NCBI RefSeq assembly: GCF_016801865.2
Contig: NC_068937.1
Span: 122,485,225-122,549,224, forward strand
Direction: 5' to 3'
From: Culex pipiens pallens
Taxonomy: Eukaryota; Arthropoda; Insecta; Diptera; Culicidae
DNA: 64,000 bases
Position numbers and translations under genes: made by a program. Of this stretch, positions 46,601 to 58,568 are shown in pieces (position 1 is the first letter of the stretch; each line of letters begins with the position of its first letter). A model generated the notes under the pieces. It was not told where the DNA came from, searched no databases, and saw only the letters and a list, made by a program, of their open reading frames with translations.

Positions 46601-48996
46601 TGCAGTCCAGCGCAGGCAGGCCGACACTCTCTTAGTGTTTCGCGCCCGTTGATATGTTTATGTACACATCAGCTTTCTTCTTTCTCTTTTGCGACTCTTT
46701 CAGCCGAGGTACAGCCGAGACGGCGTGATTTTGTTGTTTCTCCTTTAAAATGCGGTTTCGCTGACGGTGCAGCAGCAGGTTGCAGGCTGGTATGCTGCCA
46801 AGTTTGTAGCCTTCGTCACGTTCTTCTCGGTCTAACGGACTTTGTAGTAGATTGTCGTAGCTTCTTCACCACTCCGCTGGACATTATCATAACTGTCGAG
46901 AGGGGTTTGATTATACAATCAGTGCGTGTAGCCGCTATCTCTGGTAGTCGCGTCGAGATATCAGCGACAGTCGACGAGTTGTGCGTGTTGGGACGCTCAA
47001 GATTTGGGTTCTAATAATAGTCATCTCACAGCGGCGATGATGAGTTGAGATCTGGTCAGTTAGTAGCTACCACCTTAGCTCGCATCCTCTCCAAACATAT
47101 CGTAAAGTTGGGAGGCCTAAGTCCCAGCGGTAGTAGTACACATAGAGATATTTATTTTCTGTTTCGATTCCCGCCAGAGTGGAGTGTCGACGAGGAAAAG
47201 TTGGTTGAACTTTCCGCGTGGCTCGCGGCGGCGCGAAATGAATGTATGATTTTTTTTTTGCTGAATGCTTGCTGCTGGTGGGGGATTGAGATGGATTTCA
47301 CGCGTAGATTTGATGATGGAAATGAGTGCGGGGGTGTGTGTTGAATGATGATGCTGAGCACGTGATTTGGGACTATTCAAGAGTTTTAAAAATACTAAAA
47401 CAATTAGGGCTTAGAATAGGGGTTACAAGACTCGATGCAAAATCAGAAATAATTAAACAAAGCAGTTAACCTAAATAATGTTGATGTACAACAAGAGCAC
47501 TCTATGTACAGCCACAGAATTTCGCAGTTTGGTTGCCACCACAGTTCGCACACTTGATTAGTAGTTTTGTTGCTGGTCGTAGTTGACAGATGTGAACTTC
47601 AAGTACCAAGAATGCAGATCATTGTCCAACAAAACTAGCTTTTCCCAATTGCACAACAACTTTTAAATAGTTAATTTCCAGTTGAAAAAGCGTTTCCCTA
47701 ACACGGACGTGAACTTCCAGTACCTAAAATGCATTACATTTTGTAACTCTCGATGAACTTAAATAACATGAACTACATTATTCAACGACATTTCGGTTAT
47801 GTCACAACATAACTTCTTGACTTTTTAAAATTTCATTTCTTCCAGTTTTGCTTTTCTTCATAACAGTAGTGAATCCGTCATTGCCATCGTCCTCACGGGG
47901 TCGAAAAAAAATGCTTTTTTTTATGTTTTAATCCTCATTTAGCCCACCTTGCACGCTCTCGGCACAGGTTTCCTTGGTAACGGTGAAAACTGTTATTTTC
48001 CTTTTCCAGCGTCACTTTCTAGCTCTTGTCAGGGTGTTGAGCGTGTTGTGTGCCACTTCAATCAACCAGCACAACTTCCGGTTTGATCTAGCCGTTACAA
48101 CCGGACCCGTAATTAAGGCAAACCTCGCCTCGCACCAACGCAAATCATCCCGTCTAGAAGTCAAATGGGACACAAAGAGCCAGAAAGAAGATGAGTTTTG
48201 TTTCATTCTTCATCCTCTCTCTGTTTTCCTCTGTTCCTCCTCCACATAAAATTGCGCCCCTCTCTTTCATCCTTTTTCGCGTCCGCCACTGCGCTCGGCT
48301 CTCTTCCCAAAGAAGTCCTCGCCAAATGAGTTCCCTGTTGGCGGACGCCATTTTCGAACCCGCGGAAGAATCTCAACGATCCCTGCCCCGGAATCTTTGT
48401 TCGAAGCGCCGGCCGGGACAACACGAATCCTTTCCGAGCCCTTGAATCTGCGTTCGAGGACGGTGGAATCCGTTGACATTTCGTTAAATTTGCTTTGCTT
48501 TCGTGAAGGGCTAAAAATAAATACCGCGCGGCAGAAGAGATTTTCTTTACCTCGATTTATGCTGCGACCTTTTCGGGTTGAAAATTCTCTTTCAAGCAAG
48601 CTATCCGGCTTTTCTGCTGCAGGTAATCCTTTTTGTTTACGGCAAATCTGACAAACAATTTACACGGCGACACTTTCCCACAGTTATCACACTTTTCGAA
48701 ACAATTTTCACGAACCACCAGAACCAAACGCGCAACGAACTTTTGCTTCTTTCTTCTTTTTTTTTGCTTTGGCAACACACACGGGGACAGCCAGAAATTC
48801 AAAAAAATAACGCGCACGAGGAAAACAACTTCACGACCAAACGGACCGACGCTCACAACACAACTGAAGAAATTTGTTGGCCCTTCCTTTTTGAGACGAG
48901 CACAAGCAGGGAACTCACGTCGCGCGATGAGAGTGAGTGGAAAGGAAATAGACGAGAAGGTCGAACGAAGAGTGGTAAAGTGACAGCCGGGGTTTA
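43609..48996. other. Long stretch without a supported gene
   Basis: Open frames at 45830-46261, 46568-47014, 47045-47344 and 48267-48651 show no family features and no consistent splice partners. The interval 48200-48960 is the most GC-balanced and includes a donor-like CTGCTGCAG|GTAATCC at 48621, so it may contain a promoter or 5' UTR, perhaps of the CaaX gene (minus) or an unseen plus-strand gene. Copies of the dispersed ACGGACGT motif are at 45133 and 47690. Confidence 0.4.
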
Positions 48997-49162
48997 CACC
49001 CTTACCAAAAATCATGATTTTTTGAGTTCCAAATCCCACTTTTCATACGAATTTTTCAGTTCAACCCATATAACCATTTTTATGGTTGTAGTACCTGAAC
49101 TCAAAAAATCGTATGAAAAGTGGGATTTGGAACTCAAAAAATCATGATTTTTGGTAAGGGTG
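48997..49162. mobile_element. Near-perfect palindromic MITE, CACCCTTACC family, copy 1
   Basis: It is 166 bp, CACCCTTACCAAAAATCATG...CATGATTTTTGGTAAGGGTG, flanked by TA. The two halves are complementary over almost their whole length. A second copy is at 51760-51925. Confidence 0.85.
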
Positions 49163-49784
49163 TAGGTGCGAAAACATGGAAAACATCGAAGGCAGGCAAC
49201 ACGCTCAGAGAAAGTAAAGCAACATTTGGGTTACAAAATCAAAAATCAAATCAAATTATTCGCTCTACCCCAGTCACGGCGTTCTACCAGGATTCTAGCA
49301 GAGTTCTAACAGAGCTGGATATTCTTACAGAATTCTAGCAGAAATGTTCCACCGTTCTAGCAGGATTCTGACAGAAACATTTTATTTTTCAAAAGCATCA
49401 AAATTTTAAAGGAAATAGAAGTCTAACCAACTGAAAACAATTAGAAATGCATTTTTCTGCGTTTAAAATCATATTTAGCATGTCTGGTATCGATCAAAAA
49501 TATTTTCAATTCCAATGTACAGCACCGCAATTTTTTTTTTTCGGTGCAATAAAACATTCTTCATACTTGGACATACTTACATACATACATACTTGGATTT
49601 TTTGAAAACTAATGATTGCAAAACAACTGGGCAGGTGTAAAATGCACTTTATAACACTTTTTTTCATTCAAATGTCGAGACCATGGCTTGTAATTTCAAT
49701 TTTTATATTTTTTTGCCAGCCTCCCCCCCCCCCCTCGATCCCAATCAGAGTCGAGGGACATAAACTTCAAAAAACATTTGCAAT

Positions 49785-50076
49785 GGCTTAAAAAAATTGA
49801 CAAGACATCATTTTTTTGATAGATTATAGTCCCCTTGGAACGAGCTGTCAAGTAGGACCTTTTCTGTCAAGAAGAGCTACACTCAAAGTAAAAAGTATCC
49901 TTTTTTCAAGTTCACCCGTCGTCATTTTGAGTGTACGAAGTTATTTTCTTAAAATTGATTTAAAAATCCATTTTAAATCCTTTGCGGTCGTACAAAGAGT
50001 CATTGTACTCAGAAAAATAAGCTTTATCGTTGTTAACAATAATATTACAAATTTAAGCTTAACTTTATTACCCAAT
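49785..50076 (+). mobile_element. MITE family ATTGGGTACTAAA, copy D (5' truncated, with an insertion)
   Basis: It matches the family core (GTCCCCTTGGAACGAGCTGTC) to the terminal ACCCAATT but lacks the left end. A 54-bp element at 49880-49933 (CACTCAAAG...TTTGAGTG) with flanking TA interrupts it. Confidence 0.65.
49880..49933. mobile_element. 54-bp mini-element with CACTCAAAG ends inside MITE copy D
   Basis: The inverted ends CACTCAAAG / ATTTTGAGTG and TA on both sides (49878-49879, 49934-49935) are clear. The ends resemble those of the MITE at 43371-43608. Confidence 0.6.
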
Positions 50077-51759
50077 TAAGACTGAATTTGTGATATTATT
50101 GTTCACAACGAAAATTAAAAAAAAATCAAACCATCCACATTAATGACTCCCGGGCAAACTTCCGGGTCTTTTGTGATCTTTATTGCAAGTTTCTGCTCGA
50201 ACCTATAGAAAAAATCGGTTCTAAAGTTTCTGTTTTCAATTGCAAATGTCTGTACGTTTAAAAAAATGTCCGCAACAACTGAAATATCTGTAACAATAGA
50301 CAAATCTGCGCATCTGGCATTGCTGCCGCCAACTTGACAGCGCCGCCGCTGTCATCGCGATGTTGTCATTTTTTTTCTCGCACACTCAAAAAAATTTAAT
50401 CATCCGCACTTTACTCGCTGACCAGCTCGTCAGTCAACACCAGCTCAAGTCCCGGAACGGATCGTGATATTTTCGAGCCCACCTCGGTCCAGGTTTCCCG
50501 TGCGGCCCCGTCGTGTGTGTGTCTGTGTGTTTGTCCGTGTGTACACGTCCTCCACCCGCCGGAGTTCCTTGGGTCGATTTTTTTATTGTGCAAAAACAGC
50601 AAAGGGGGAAAAGGAAGAAAAAAAAGTAGTCTTCGTAATTTCTGTTGACCACTTGGAGACAGTGAGGGGAACCTGTGCTAAGCGGAGTGGCCATCGGCGG
50701 GTCGCGGGTGCGTGTGTGCCACAGTCTCTTTCGCTGTGTGCGTGGTTGTGCAGTTTTTTTTTTTCTAGTGATTTCGATTCTTTCGCGAGCCCCCCCAGCA
50801 GCAGCTCAGCGTTGAAAGAGTAAAAATCGTAAAACATCATTACGGTGGTGCGGTGATAACTTTAGGTGACGTGCCGGAAGATTCTCTCTTTCTGCCTCTG
50901 CGGGAGTTTGTGGATTTCGAGAAGGCGACCAGAAGCTGTTCTTAGGAAAGATTCGCGCGAAGAAAGTGAGTCAAATTTGGAATCATATCTGAGAAAAAAA
51001 GGTTCTCTTCATGAATGGGAAGTTGGTTCTAATTGAAGTCAATCATTGTACATGGGAAGGGGTAGGGGCAGGAACGACCCTTTTGTCCTCCTACCCTCCT
51101 GCCCCAGGCATCGTCACTTCCCACTTGCCATACAAAACAGGTTCAAGAGGGCCCACTTTTGCACTTTGCCATCATCGTGTGAGTTGATGCTGCTGCTGCT
51201 GCTGCGGCCCGAGGCCAGAAACCAGATCCACGATGGCCCCCCCCTAAAATGGGACTAGTGGAGCTGTTTGTTTAGTTGCTTTAATTTTTTCGGTCTTCGT
51301 CATCGCCGGAACGAAACATACGATGCCTGTTGTGCACTCGTATTTGCTGCTGGTAAAAGGGTAGACACCTGATTAAAAAAAAAAAAAAAATGTAACTTTA
51401 TGATTTTTGAAAGTAATGTTTCTTCACATTGCAAAGGAGTTGTTTATTTGAAATAAATAATTTAAGAAGAAATTTTTGAAAAAGATAATAATTTAAAAAA
51501 AGTAGATTATACGAATCCTTTGCTTAATTTCACTTCAGATCATCGTTTCACGTAACTTGAATTTGAATTTTGAATTGTGTTGGGCACGTTTCCATTATTT
51601 TAAAGCTTTTATAAAGAATATCAATACATCTGGAGCAATATATGAACAAAAAAAAATGCCCATAAGCATATGAACATCCGAAACTACTATTTTTTTAAAT
51701 GTCAATAATAAAAATGCCTTACTCGCAATTTTCTCGTGTAGGTCCAGCTTTGAATAATA
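50077..51759 (+). other. Possible 5' UTR exon region, no coding sequence supported
   Basis: Sequence from about 50350 to 50965 is GC-richer, with a GT-rich microsatellite (about 50509-50552), and ends in a donor-like GAAGAAA|GTGAGTC at 50966. This looks like the first non-coding exon of a plus-strand gene whose body lies beyond the window or beyond the gap. The open frames inside are not recognisable. Confidence 0.3.
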
Positions 51760-51925
51760 CACCCTTACCAAAAATCATGATTTTTTGAGTTCCATATCCC
51801 ACTTTTCATACGAATTTTTCAGTTCAACCCATATAACCATTTTTATGGTTGTAGTACCTGAACTCAAAAAATCGTATGAAAAGTGGGATTTGGAACTCAA
51901 AAAATCATGATTTTTGGTAAGGGTG
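51760..51925. mobile_element. Palindromic MITE, CACCCTTACC family, copy 2
   Basis: It has the same 166 bp as 48997-49162 with very few differences (CATATCCCAC versus CAAATCCCAC) and the same apparent orientation. TA flanks both sides. Confidence 0.85.
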
Positions 51926-52188
51926 TACATAGTTTCCTTTTCTAGAAGGAATTGTGAAAAAAGGTCGAAAGTACCCTTTTCAGGGCAATTCTGACTTTGA
52001 GTGCAGAATTCAGAATTGTGTTTGCCTCTGGTGGCCAGCACTGGAAATCCCTTAAAGCTTTTTTAGTACACCGAAATGTCCATGCCATAAAGTTCAGCTG
52101 AAGGGCAAAATGAGCTTTAGCTGTAAGATGATTTCTAGTCGTCATCGATGCGCGGCTTTTGCCTAACTTTTAGGCGCAATCGGTTAAA

Positions 52189-52253
52189 GTTTTTGCCTTA
52201 CCAACCTTACTGAGGAAAGGCTATAAAATCACTCAAAAAATGAACTTCGTAAG
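52189..52253 (-). mobile_element. Fragment of the 28022-29725 element
   Basis: The reverse complement matches the 3' end of that family (GAGTGATTTTATAGCCTTTC, CTCAGTAAGGT). Confidence 0.55.
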
Positions 52254-52426
52254 GTGGTAGATGGTGTCTTTCACTTTTTGGGCAATGACTGTCAATGATG
52301 GTTCTGAATTCAGGGTCCAGAAATAGTAAATTGAAATGAAAAAATAATCACTAGGGGAAATATACACTTTATAATCAAATACCTATCTTCGTCATATGGA
52401 GGAGGAGTGCTTTGGAAAGTGGAACG

Positions 52427-52526
52427 NNNNNNNNNNNNNNNNNNNNNNNNNNNNNNNNNNNNNNNNNNNNNNNNNNNNNNNNNNNNNNNNNNNNNNNNNN
52501 NNNNNNNNNNNNNNNNNNNNNNNNNN
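52427..52526. other. Assembly gap (100 N)
   Basis: Exactly one hundred N, the conventional length for a gap of unknown size. The true distance and content are unknown. A long inverted repeat starts within two bases of its right edge, which probably caused the break. Confidence 0.98.
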
Positions 52527-53370
52527 GGCGCCACGGTGGGTAAGAAGGGGATTATTATGCAACTTGCATGCACCTCGGAAATTCCTTCTGGAGGTTGTTG
52601 GGGGGACTATTCTGAGTCAGAAAAATCGATTCCCAAAATATTCTGTCGGTGAAAACTGATTTTATCTCGAGTTGAAGTTAAAAAACCTAATATATCACCT
52701 AAAACCTCAAAAATCTGTTTAAAATCTCGGTATAACTCTGAACAAAGATGTACATTTTCATCATGATATCAATTTTTAGTTCCCAAAATATAATCCTGAC
52801 ATATTACACCTTTAACCGATCCATTACTTGAGTCCCAGCGTCATCAGGAGGTGTAAAATGTTGTTATTTTGAAAAAAATATTTTCAATTTGCTCTTGTAA
52901 TAAACTGTTATGTCTGAATTTAAAAACTAATGTTGTAGAATTGTTGCTAACAAAATGAAGAACAATTTTGCAAAAAAAAAGTATGACACTTTATCCATTT
53001 TAGGTTAAGTTATGTCTGTTTTAGTGGGAAAATTGCTGCCAATTTTCAAAATTCTTCGATATTTAACTCATTCCTGTTATAAACAGCTACTATGATCATA
53101 CTCAGCAGGATGTAACAAAAGTTACATTTTGGCGGTCATTCAGGGGCTGGTTACGGTGGGCATATTGCGTCCAAATCTCAAATATGAGCTTGATTGAACT
53201 TAACAGGAGGCGATCTGCATTTGAATTTTTGAAGGGAATAACTCGTAAACAACATTTTTTGAAAAATGTGGATTTTTTAGTCACTTTGGCCACTGAAGCG
53301 TTTATTTTCAACATCTTTGGCGTGTAGGCCAGATTCTTGCGAATGTTTTGGTATATTGCGCGTATTGAGA

Positions 53371-54744
53371 AATAATCAGTTTTGGTGATTATCTTGATGG
53401 GGTCTGAAATATAGGAGCGCAAGGAGTTTTTCAATTAATCGCAGCAATCGTTTTGATTTTCACTTTACATCACTGTCAGTTTATGCTATTTTTTCGTTTT
53501 GATGGTTTTTTCAGATGGTGAGCGGTTTTAATGGAAATAATATTTTATATTTAAAATATAACTTCTTCCTTTTATTGCAGGGATCATATGAAATTGTATA
53601 TCATCCAGAGGCCGCAACTGCGTTCTTTTATTATTAAACGCAGTTAAGGGGATGTGGTTGAGACTTTGTTACATTTTTGTTTGCCAAAAACGGATTCCGG
53701 ATGTGACCACCGGGGAATATGGGAACCGGCCAGGAGACACTAAAGACACTCTTGATACAAAATAAACAAGTTTTATACGTCGCATGGCCAGTTAACCGAC
53801 GAGTTAACGCAGTTTCTTAAATACGGTTCTGGATTTGGCCACCGAAGATCGTGAAACCGGTTCCGATATTCCAGTCTCATGGATTTTTTTTTGCTGTTCT
53901 AGGATTGTTTTGCATGAGATTTCATGTTTAAAGAAATGGAATCAAAATGGAGTCAAAATTCTTGTCAAATCTGGATCTTGGGTGGATCGTATCCCGGCCA
54001 CCGGTCTGTGCGTTGATTTTCCGTCAGATTCTATTTTCTGATACTTAAACATAGCTATTGATGGTTTACGTGGAACTAGAGAGAAGTACTCTTTGGTGGA
54101 ACCTCGGGTGGAACCATGTTTCGGTCATTTTTTGGTCATTTTCCCACATTTACCCATCGACAAGCGCCATTTAGCGTAATAAAAATAAAGGCCGACATCT
54201 CTCAGGCTGCTGACCTTAACGGTCAGGAAGTGTCCTCTTTAAGCATGCCCGGATTAGCGTATGGCTGGGCACCACGATCTGCACCGATTGGGAAGCCAAC
54301 CATGCCCGATATCCATACCCCCCCCCCCGTGCATACCGGGTGGGATGGTTCCATAAAACCGATCGCGAAAGTCTCAGAACCGTAGATTCCGCCACCGGAA
54401 ACAACCGGTGCTAAAACCAACAAACCAAAAACGTCAGCCAGCAGACAAAGTTCCTACGAACATCTCAGATTGACAATCAACAATTATTTTTAAAAAATGT
54501 CTAAGCCTACTTTCCTGCCTTCTCTAGGTTTTCAGGGCTTTCCCATTGCGACGATATCTTTCTGCGGCGATTAATTGGAGCGCAGGATTCTAATTTTTCT
54601 CGAAATTATTAATATATAACATTGCAATCTAGAGCTCTGTAAAGGCCTTCAAAATTTTGAAATTTTTCGAAAAAACGTCTCGCAGAAAAGATAGGCGTTG
54701 AGCCATTTCATTTTGCTCAAAACTTCAATGTTATGTATACCAAA
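53371..54744. other. Spacer of the foldback structure
   Basis: It contains GC-richer blocks with recurrent CCGGCCAC/GGAACCGG-type words (for example near 53700-54020) and C runs near 54320. The open frame at 53835-54041 has no recognisable content. No gene is supported. Confidence 0.45.
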
Positions 54745-56850
54745 ACATGCACAAGGATCTGTCCTACACGCCAATGATGTTGAAAATAAACGCTTCAGTG
54801 GCCAAAGCGACTTAAAAATCTACATTTTTCAAAAAATGTTTTCACGGGTTCAATTCCATTAAAAATTCAAATGAAAAGCGCCAGCTCCTGTTAAGTTCAA
54901 TCAAGCTTATATTTGGGATTTGGACTCAATATGCCCACCGTAACCAGCCCCTGAATGACCGCCAAAATGTAACTTTTGTTACATCCTGCTGAGTATGATC
55001 ATAGTAGCTGTTTATAACTGGATTGAGTTAAATATCGAAGAATTTTGAAAATTGGCAGCAATTTTCCCACTAAAATAGACATAACTTTACTGAAAATGGA
55101 TAAAGTGTCATATTTTTTTCTGCAAAATTGTTTTTCATTTTGTTAGCAACAATGCTACAACATTAGTTTTTGAATTCAGACATGACAGTTTATTTACCAG
55201 AGCAAATTGAAAATATTTTTTTCGAAATAACATCATTTACACCTCCTGATGATGCTGCGACCAGAGCTGAAAATGTCAGGGGTCCTGACGCGAAAATCGG
55301 CGACGCATACACGATTTTTTCAGATCCATTCACAGAACCGCAAAACCGTGACATAAACAAACCCGACTCAGTCGTGAGTGCCCTAGCTCACTGAGTAGCT
55401 GCAATGCGAGGCAGTAGTCGACCAACGCTCATTCGACGTTGCATGCACACACATAAAGAAACAAGTTTTTACACAAAAAGTTGTTATTTATGCGTGGAAA
55501 TGTAATTTTGAATATAAGTCATGGTTGTTTTAAGTGTTTTGCACAGTCTAGAACCATTCAATCAGGGCTGTGGAGTCGGAGTCGGAGTCGGAGCCGGAGT
55601 CGGTGGAGTCGGGTCTTTTTGGGGACCTGGAGTCGGAGTCGGAGTCGGAGTCGTCAAAACTCGAATAGCTGGAGTCGGAGTCGGAGTCGGAGCTGGCTAA
55701 ATTTTATGAGCTGGAGTCGGAGTCGGAGCCGGAGTCGTAAATTTCTGATAGACCCGGAGTCGGAGCTGGAGTCGGACTTATCAATATATTTTATATAAAT
55801 TATGAACTTATGTATTGTTCAATATTTGTTATAATTCAGGTTAATTACCAATTTTTAAAATTTATTTATTGAATCGCGTGCACTGTGTTGACATTTTTTT
55901 TAATCAATTTATTTTTTGGATCAAGATAATTATCAGATGTCATGTTGTTTTTGAAGCATGGTGATTGGAAAGCTCTTATTGTGTTATTTCACTAAGATCA
56001 CAGCATGACAATCTGTTAATCCTCTCTTGTCAATGTTTGTATATACTAAACTATAGTTTCATAACTTATACAATAGTAAACAATTGTTACTGTGTAGTCA
56101 AAAAAATTAAACATATTTAAATAATTCCTATCTGCCTCTTTTTGCTTATATTTACAGTATTTAAAAAAATTATTTACACCCCTTGGGCCCTATGCGCATT
56201 TTGTGATGAAACATGTAAACAATTCAAAGTTTGACAAAAACCTAGTACTACGTTTTATTCAGAAACTCATGCCGAACATTTTGCTACAAAATGCTCATGA
56301 AAAAATAATTTCTATAAAAAGTTTTATAACAAACAAGCTTTTCCCGGCAGACTTCGTCCTGCCCTTTTTTCGTTTGTTGACGTTTTTCGCTTATTTGCTT
56401 ATTCAGCCTCCTGTGATCAAAATTTGATTTTACGCAGCTTTTTCCATACAATCTGCAGATTTTCCGGAATCGGTTCCAGAGTGGCCAAAGTGTCAACTAA
56501 TTAGCGTAAAAACCTTCCTTGGGCTTATACGAACCCAACGCAACAAAGAGCGCTCCAATCCGACTTTCCGTTATCAACTGATGCGCGTTCGAACAAAACC
56601 GTCGAAATTTTTTATATATATAGATACTATTACAGAAATCAAAAAATGTGCAAAAAAAGTTTGTACACCTTTCGAAAAATTAACATAAATAAAGTTATTT
56701 GTTGACAATTCACCATAACTCCAGTTTCCCAACTCCAAATAGGCATACTTGACTGATTAAAAAAATAAAAATCTGGAAATTCTATATAAAACTTATCTAA
56801 ACTTAATTTTGAAAACTTTAATTCAACTTAATGTCAATATATTACCATAG

Positions 56851-57170
56851 AATTGGGTACTAAAGCCCTATGTCAATTTTTATGTACAACGGTAAAAAAC
56901 ACGATTAAAAACCATTTCTGATCACTTTTTTCATTTTAATGCAAAATTTTTTTTTGACAAGGCAACACTTTTTCGATGGATTAACTATGGTCCCCTTGGA
57001 ACGAGCTGTCAAGTAGGAGCTTTTCTGTCAAGAAGGACCGCGAGGTTAATTTTTCAAAATCCATTTTAAACTCTTTGTAGTCGTCCAAAGGGTCATTGTA
57101 CTGAGAAAAATGATCTTTATCGTTGTAAACAATAATATCAGCAATCGAAGCTTCATTTTAGGACCCAATT
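56851..57170 (+). mobile_element. MITE family ATTGGGTACTAAA, copy E
   Basis: A full-length copy, AATTGGGTACTAAAGCCC...TTTTAGGACCCAATT, about 320 bp, nested in the GGAGTC element. Confidence 0.78.
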
Positions 57171-57275
57171 GCTAAGATTTTAAGTAGATCCTTTTCAATA
57201 GAAAATAAAGGTTCACTATCGGTACTAACGAAAAAAAAAAATATTTAAAAACATTTGTAAAATTGACATTATAAC

Positions 57276-57422
57276 TCTTGACTTTTTTTTGATAAGGTCC
57301 TATAAACAAATGTAAACATTGAGTGTATCCCTTTCACACCTTATGTCAAAGTCCATCGGAGTAAGCGGGATACACTCAATGTTTACATTTGTTTATAGGA
57401 CCTTATCAAAAAAAAGTCAAGA
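57276..57422. repeat. Perfect 56-bp inverted repeat
   Basis: The arms 57276-57331 and 57367-57422 are exact complements by eye (TCTTGACTTTTTTTTGATAA and AACATTGAGTGTATCCC in the left arm), with a 35-base spacer. The motif GGTCCTATAAACA resembles sequences near 6750, 33870 and 57930. Confidence 0.85.
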
Positions 57423-58568
57423 ACTCTACTAATAAATTATCAACTATTATACTGCCCCTTATCACATAAATGTCCCATATGCATTTTCATCGTTTTTGAG
57501 TTATTGATGCAGTTTGATTCAAAATCGTGTGCTCTTTCAAAAGAGCATATAACATCCAGTACTTTTTTCTAGAAATTAGAAATGCGTTTTTCTCAGGGAC
57601 ATTTATGCGAACATGGGCAGTATCAATCTACTTCTTGGAACGCAAAATGCTCATTTTGTATGTGAATAAAAATAAATCAAAGTGTCCTGCTGAAAACATT
57701 TGAAACAAACAAAAAATATCGAAATTAATTTCCAACTAATTTCGAAATAATCATTGAATTTATTAGATATATCGATTACCTCAATGTTTACAATTTCTCA
57801 TAAAGTGTTGATCCTTAAGGATCCACTACACGCGAACATTTTTTGCTTCGACTTTTTTACGGAAATTGTCATAACTCTGAAAAGAAAACAGTTCCAGAGT
57901 TTTTTTTTTTTTGAAAAGGACCAATAAACTATTGTCTTTCATATGTTTATAGGACCTAATAAAAAAACTCTAGAGTTAGAGTCCCACTTTTGGCATTAGG
58001 TCCTGTAGAAATGTTATGCAAAGTTAACAAAATTTCCAACAAGTTTTTTTTTGGCTTTTTGAAGAAACTATTGAAACGATCAGATTAGTTTAGGTCTTGT
58101 TAACTTGCATAACTTTTCTACAGGACTTAATACAAAAAATGGGACTCTAACTGTTTTCTAAAAGATTCTAAAGATTAGGTGTCGGAGTCGGAGTCGGAGC
58201 CGGAGTCAACAATTTGTGGAAAGCTGGAGTCGGAGTCGGAGTTGGAGTCGGCTAGAGTTGGAAGGCCGGAGTCGGAGTCGCAGCCGGAGTTATCAATTTG
58301 TGGAAAGCCGGAGCCGGAGTCGGAGTCGGAGTCGGCTTAACTCAGAAAGCCGGAGTCGGAGTCGGAGTCGGAGTCGCTTGAAATATGACCCGACTCCGCA
58401 GCCCTGCATTCAATTGTTTAAAAATAGTCAAAATAGTGTTTAGAGAGGATTTTACGAGTCAGTCATACGACACGAATTGAGTGAGCAAGCTTCCCATGCG
58501 CCAGTGCCAACGCACACCGCGGGTTTGGTTTTCTAGCTTCGGTACGTGCCTGAACCCATTTGTGTATT

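Larger units (their letters stand above)
55563..58406. mobile_element. hAT-type element with GGAGTC arrays, target duplication CATTCAAT
   Basis: CAGGGCTGTGGAGTCGG at the left and CCGACTCCGCAGCCCTG at the right. CATTCAAT flanks both sides exactly (55555-55562, 58407-58414). Next to each end lies a (GGAGTC)n array (about 55572-55785 and 58178-58380), in the same orientation at both ends. The interior is AT-rich and non-coding apart from a MITE copy and a hairpin. Confidence 0.88.

Noticed and set aside
45830..47344. Frames of 143, 148 and 99 codons as host genes
   Set aside because: No recognisable motif, no supporting splice signals, and composition like the flanks.
52310..52659. Open frames running through the run of N
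   Set aside because: They are artefacts of the gap; their middle is undetermined sequence.
55481..55798. An SR-type (arginine-serine) protein
   Set aside because: The SRSR run is the translation of the (GGAGTC)n subterminal array of a hAT-type element.
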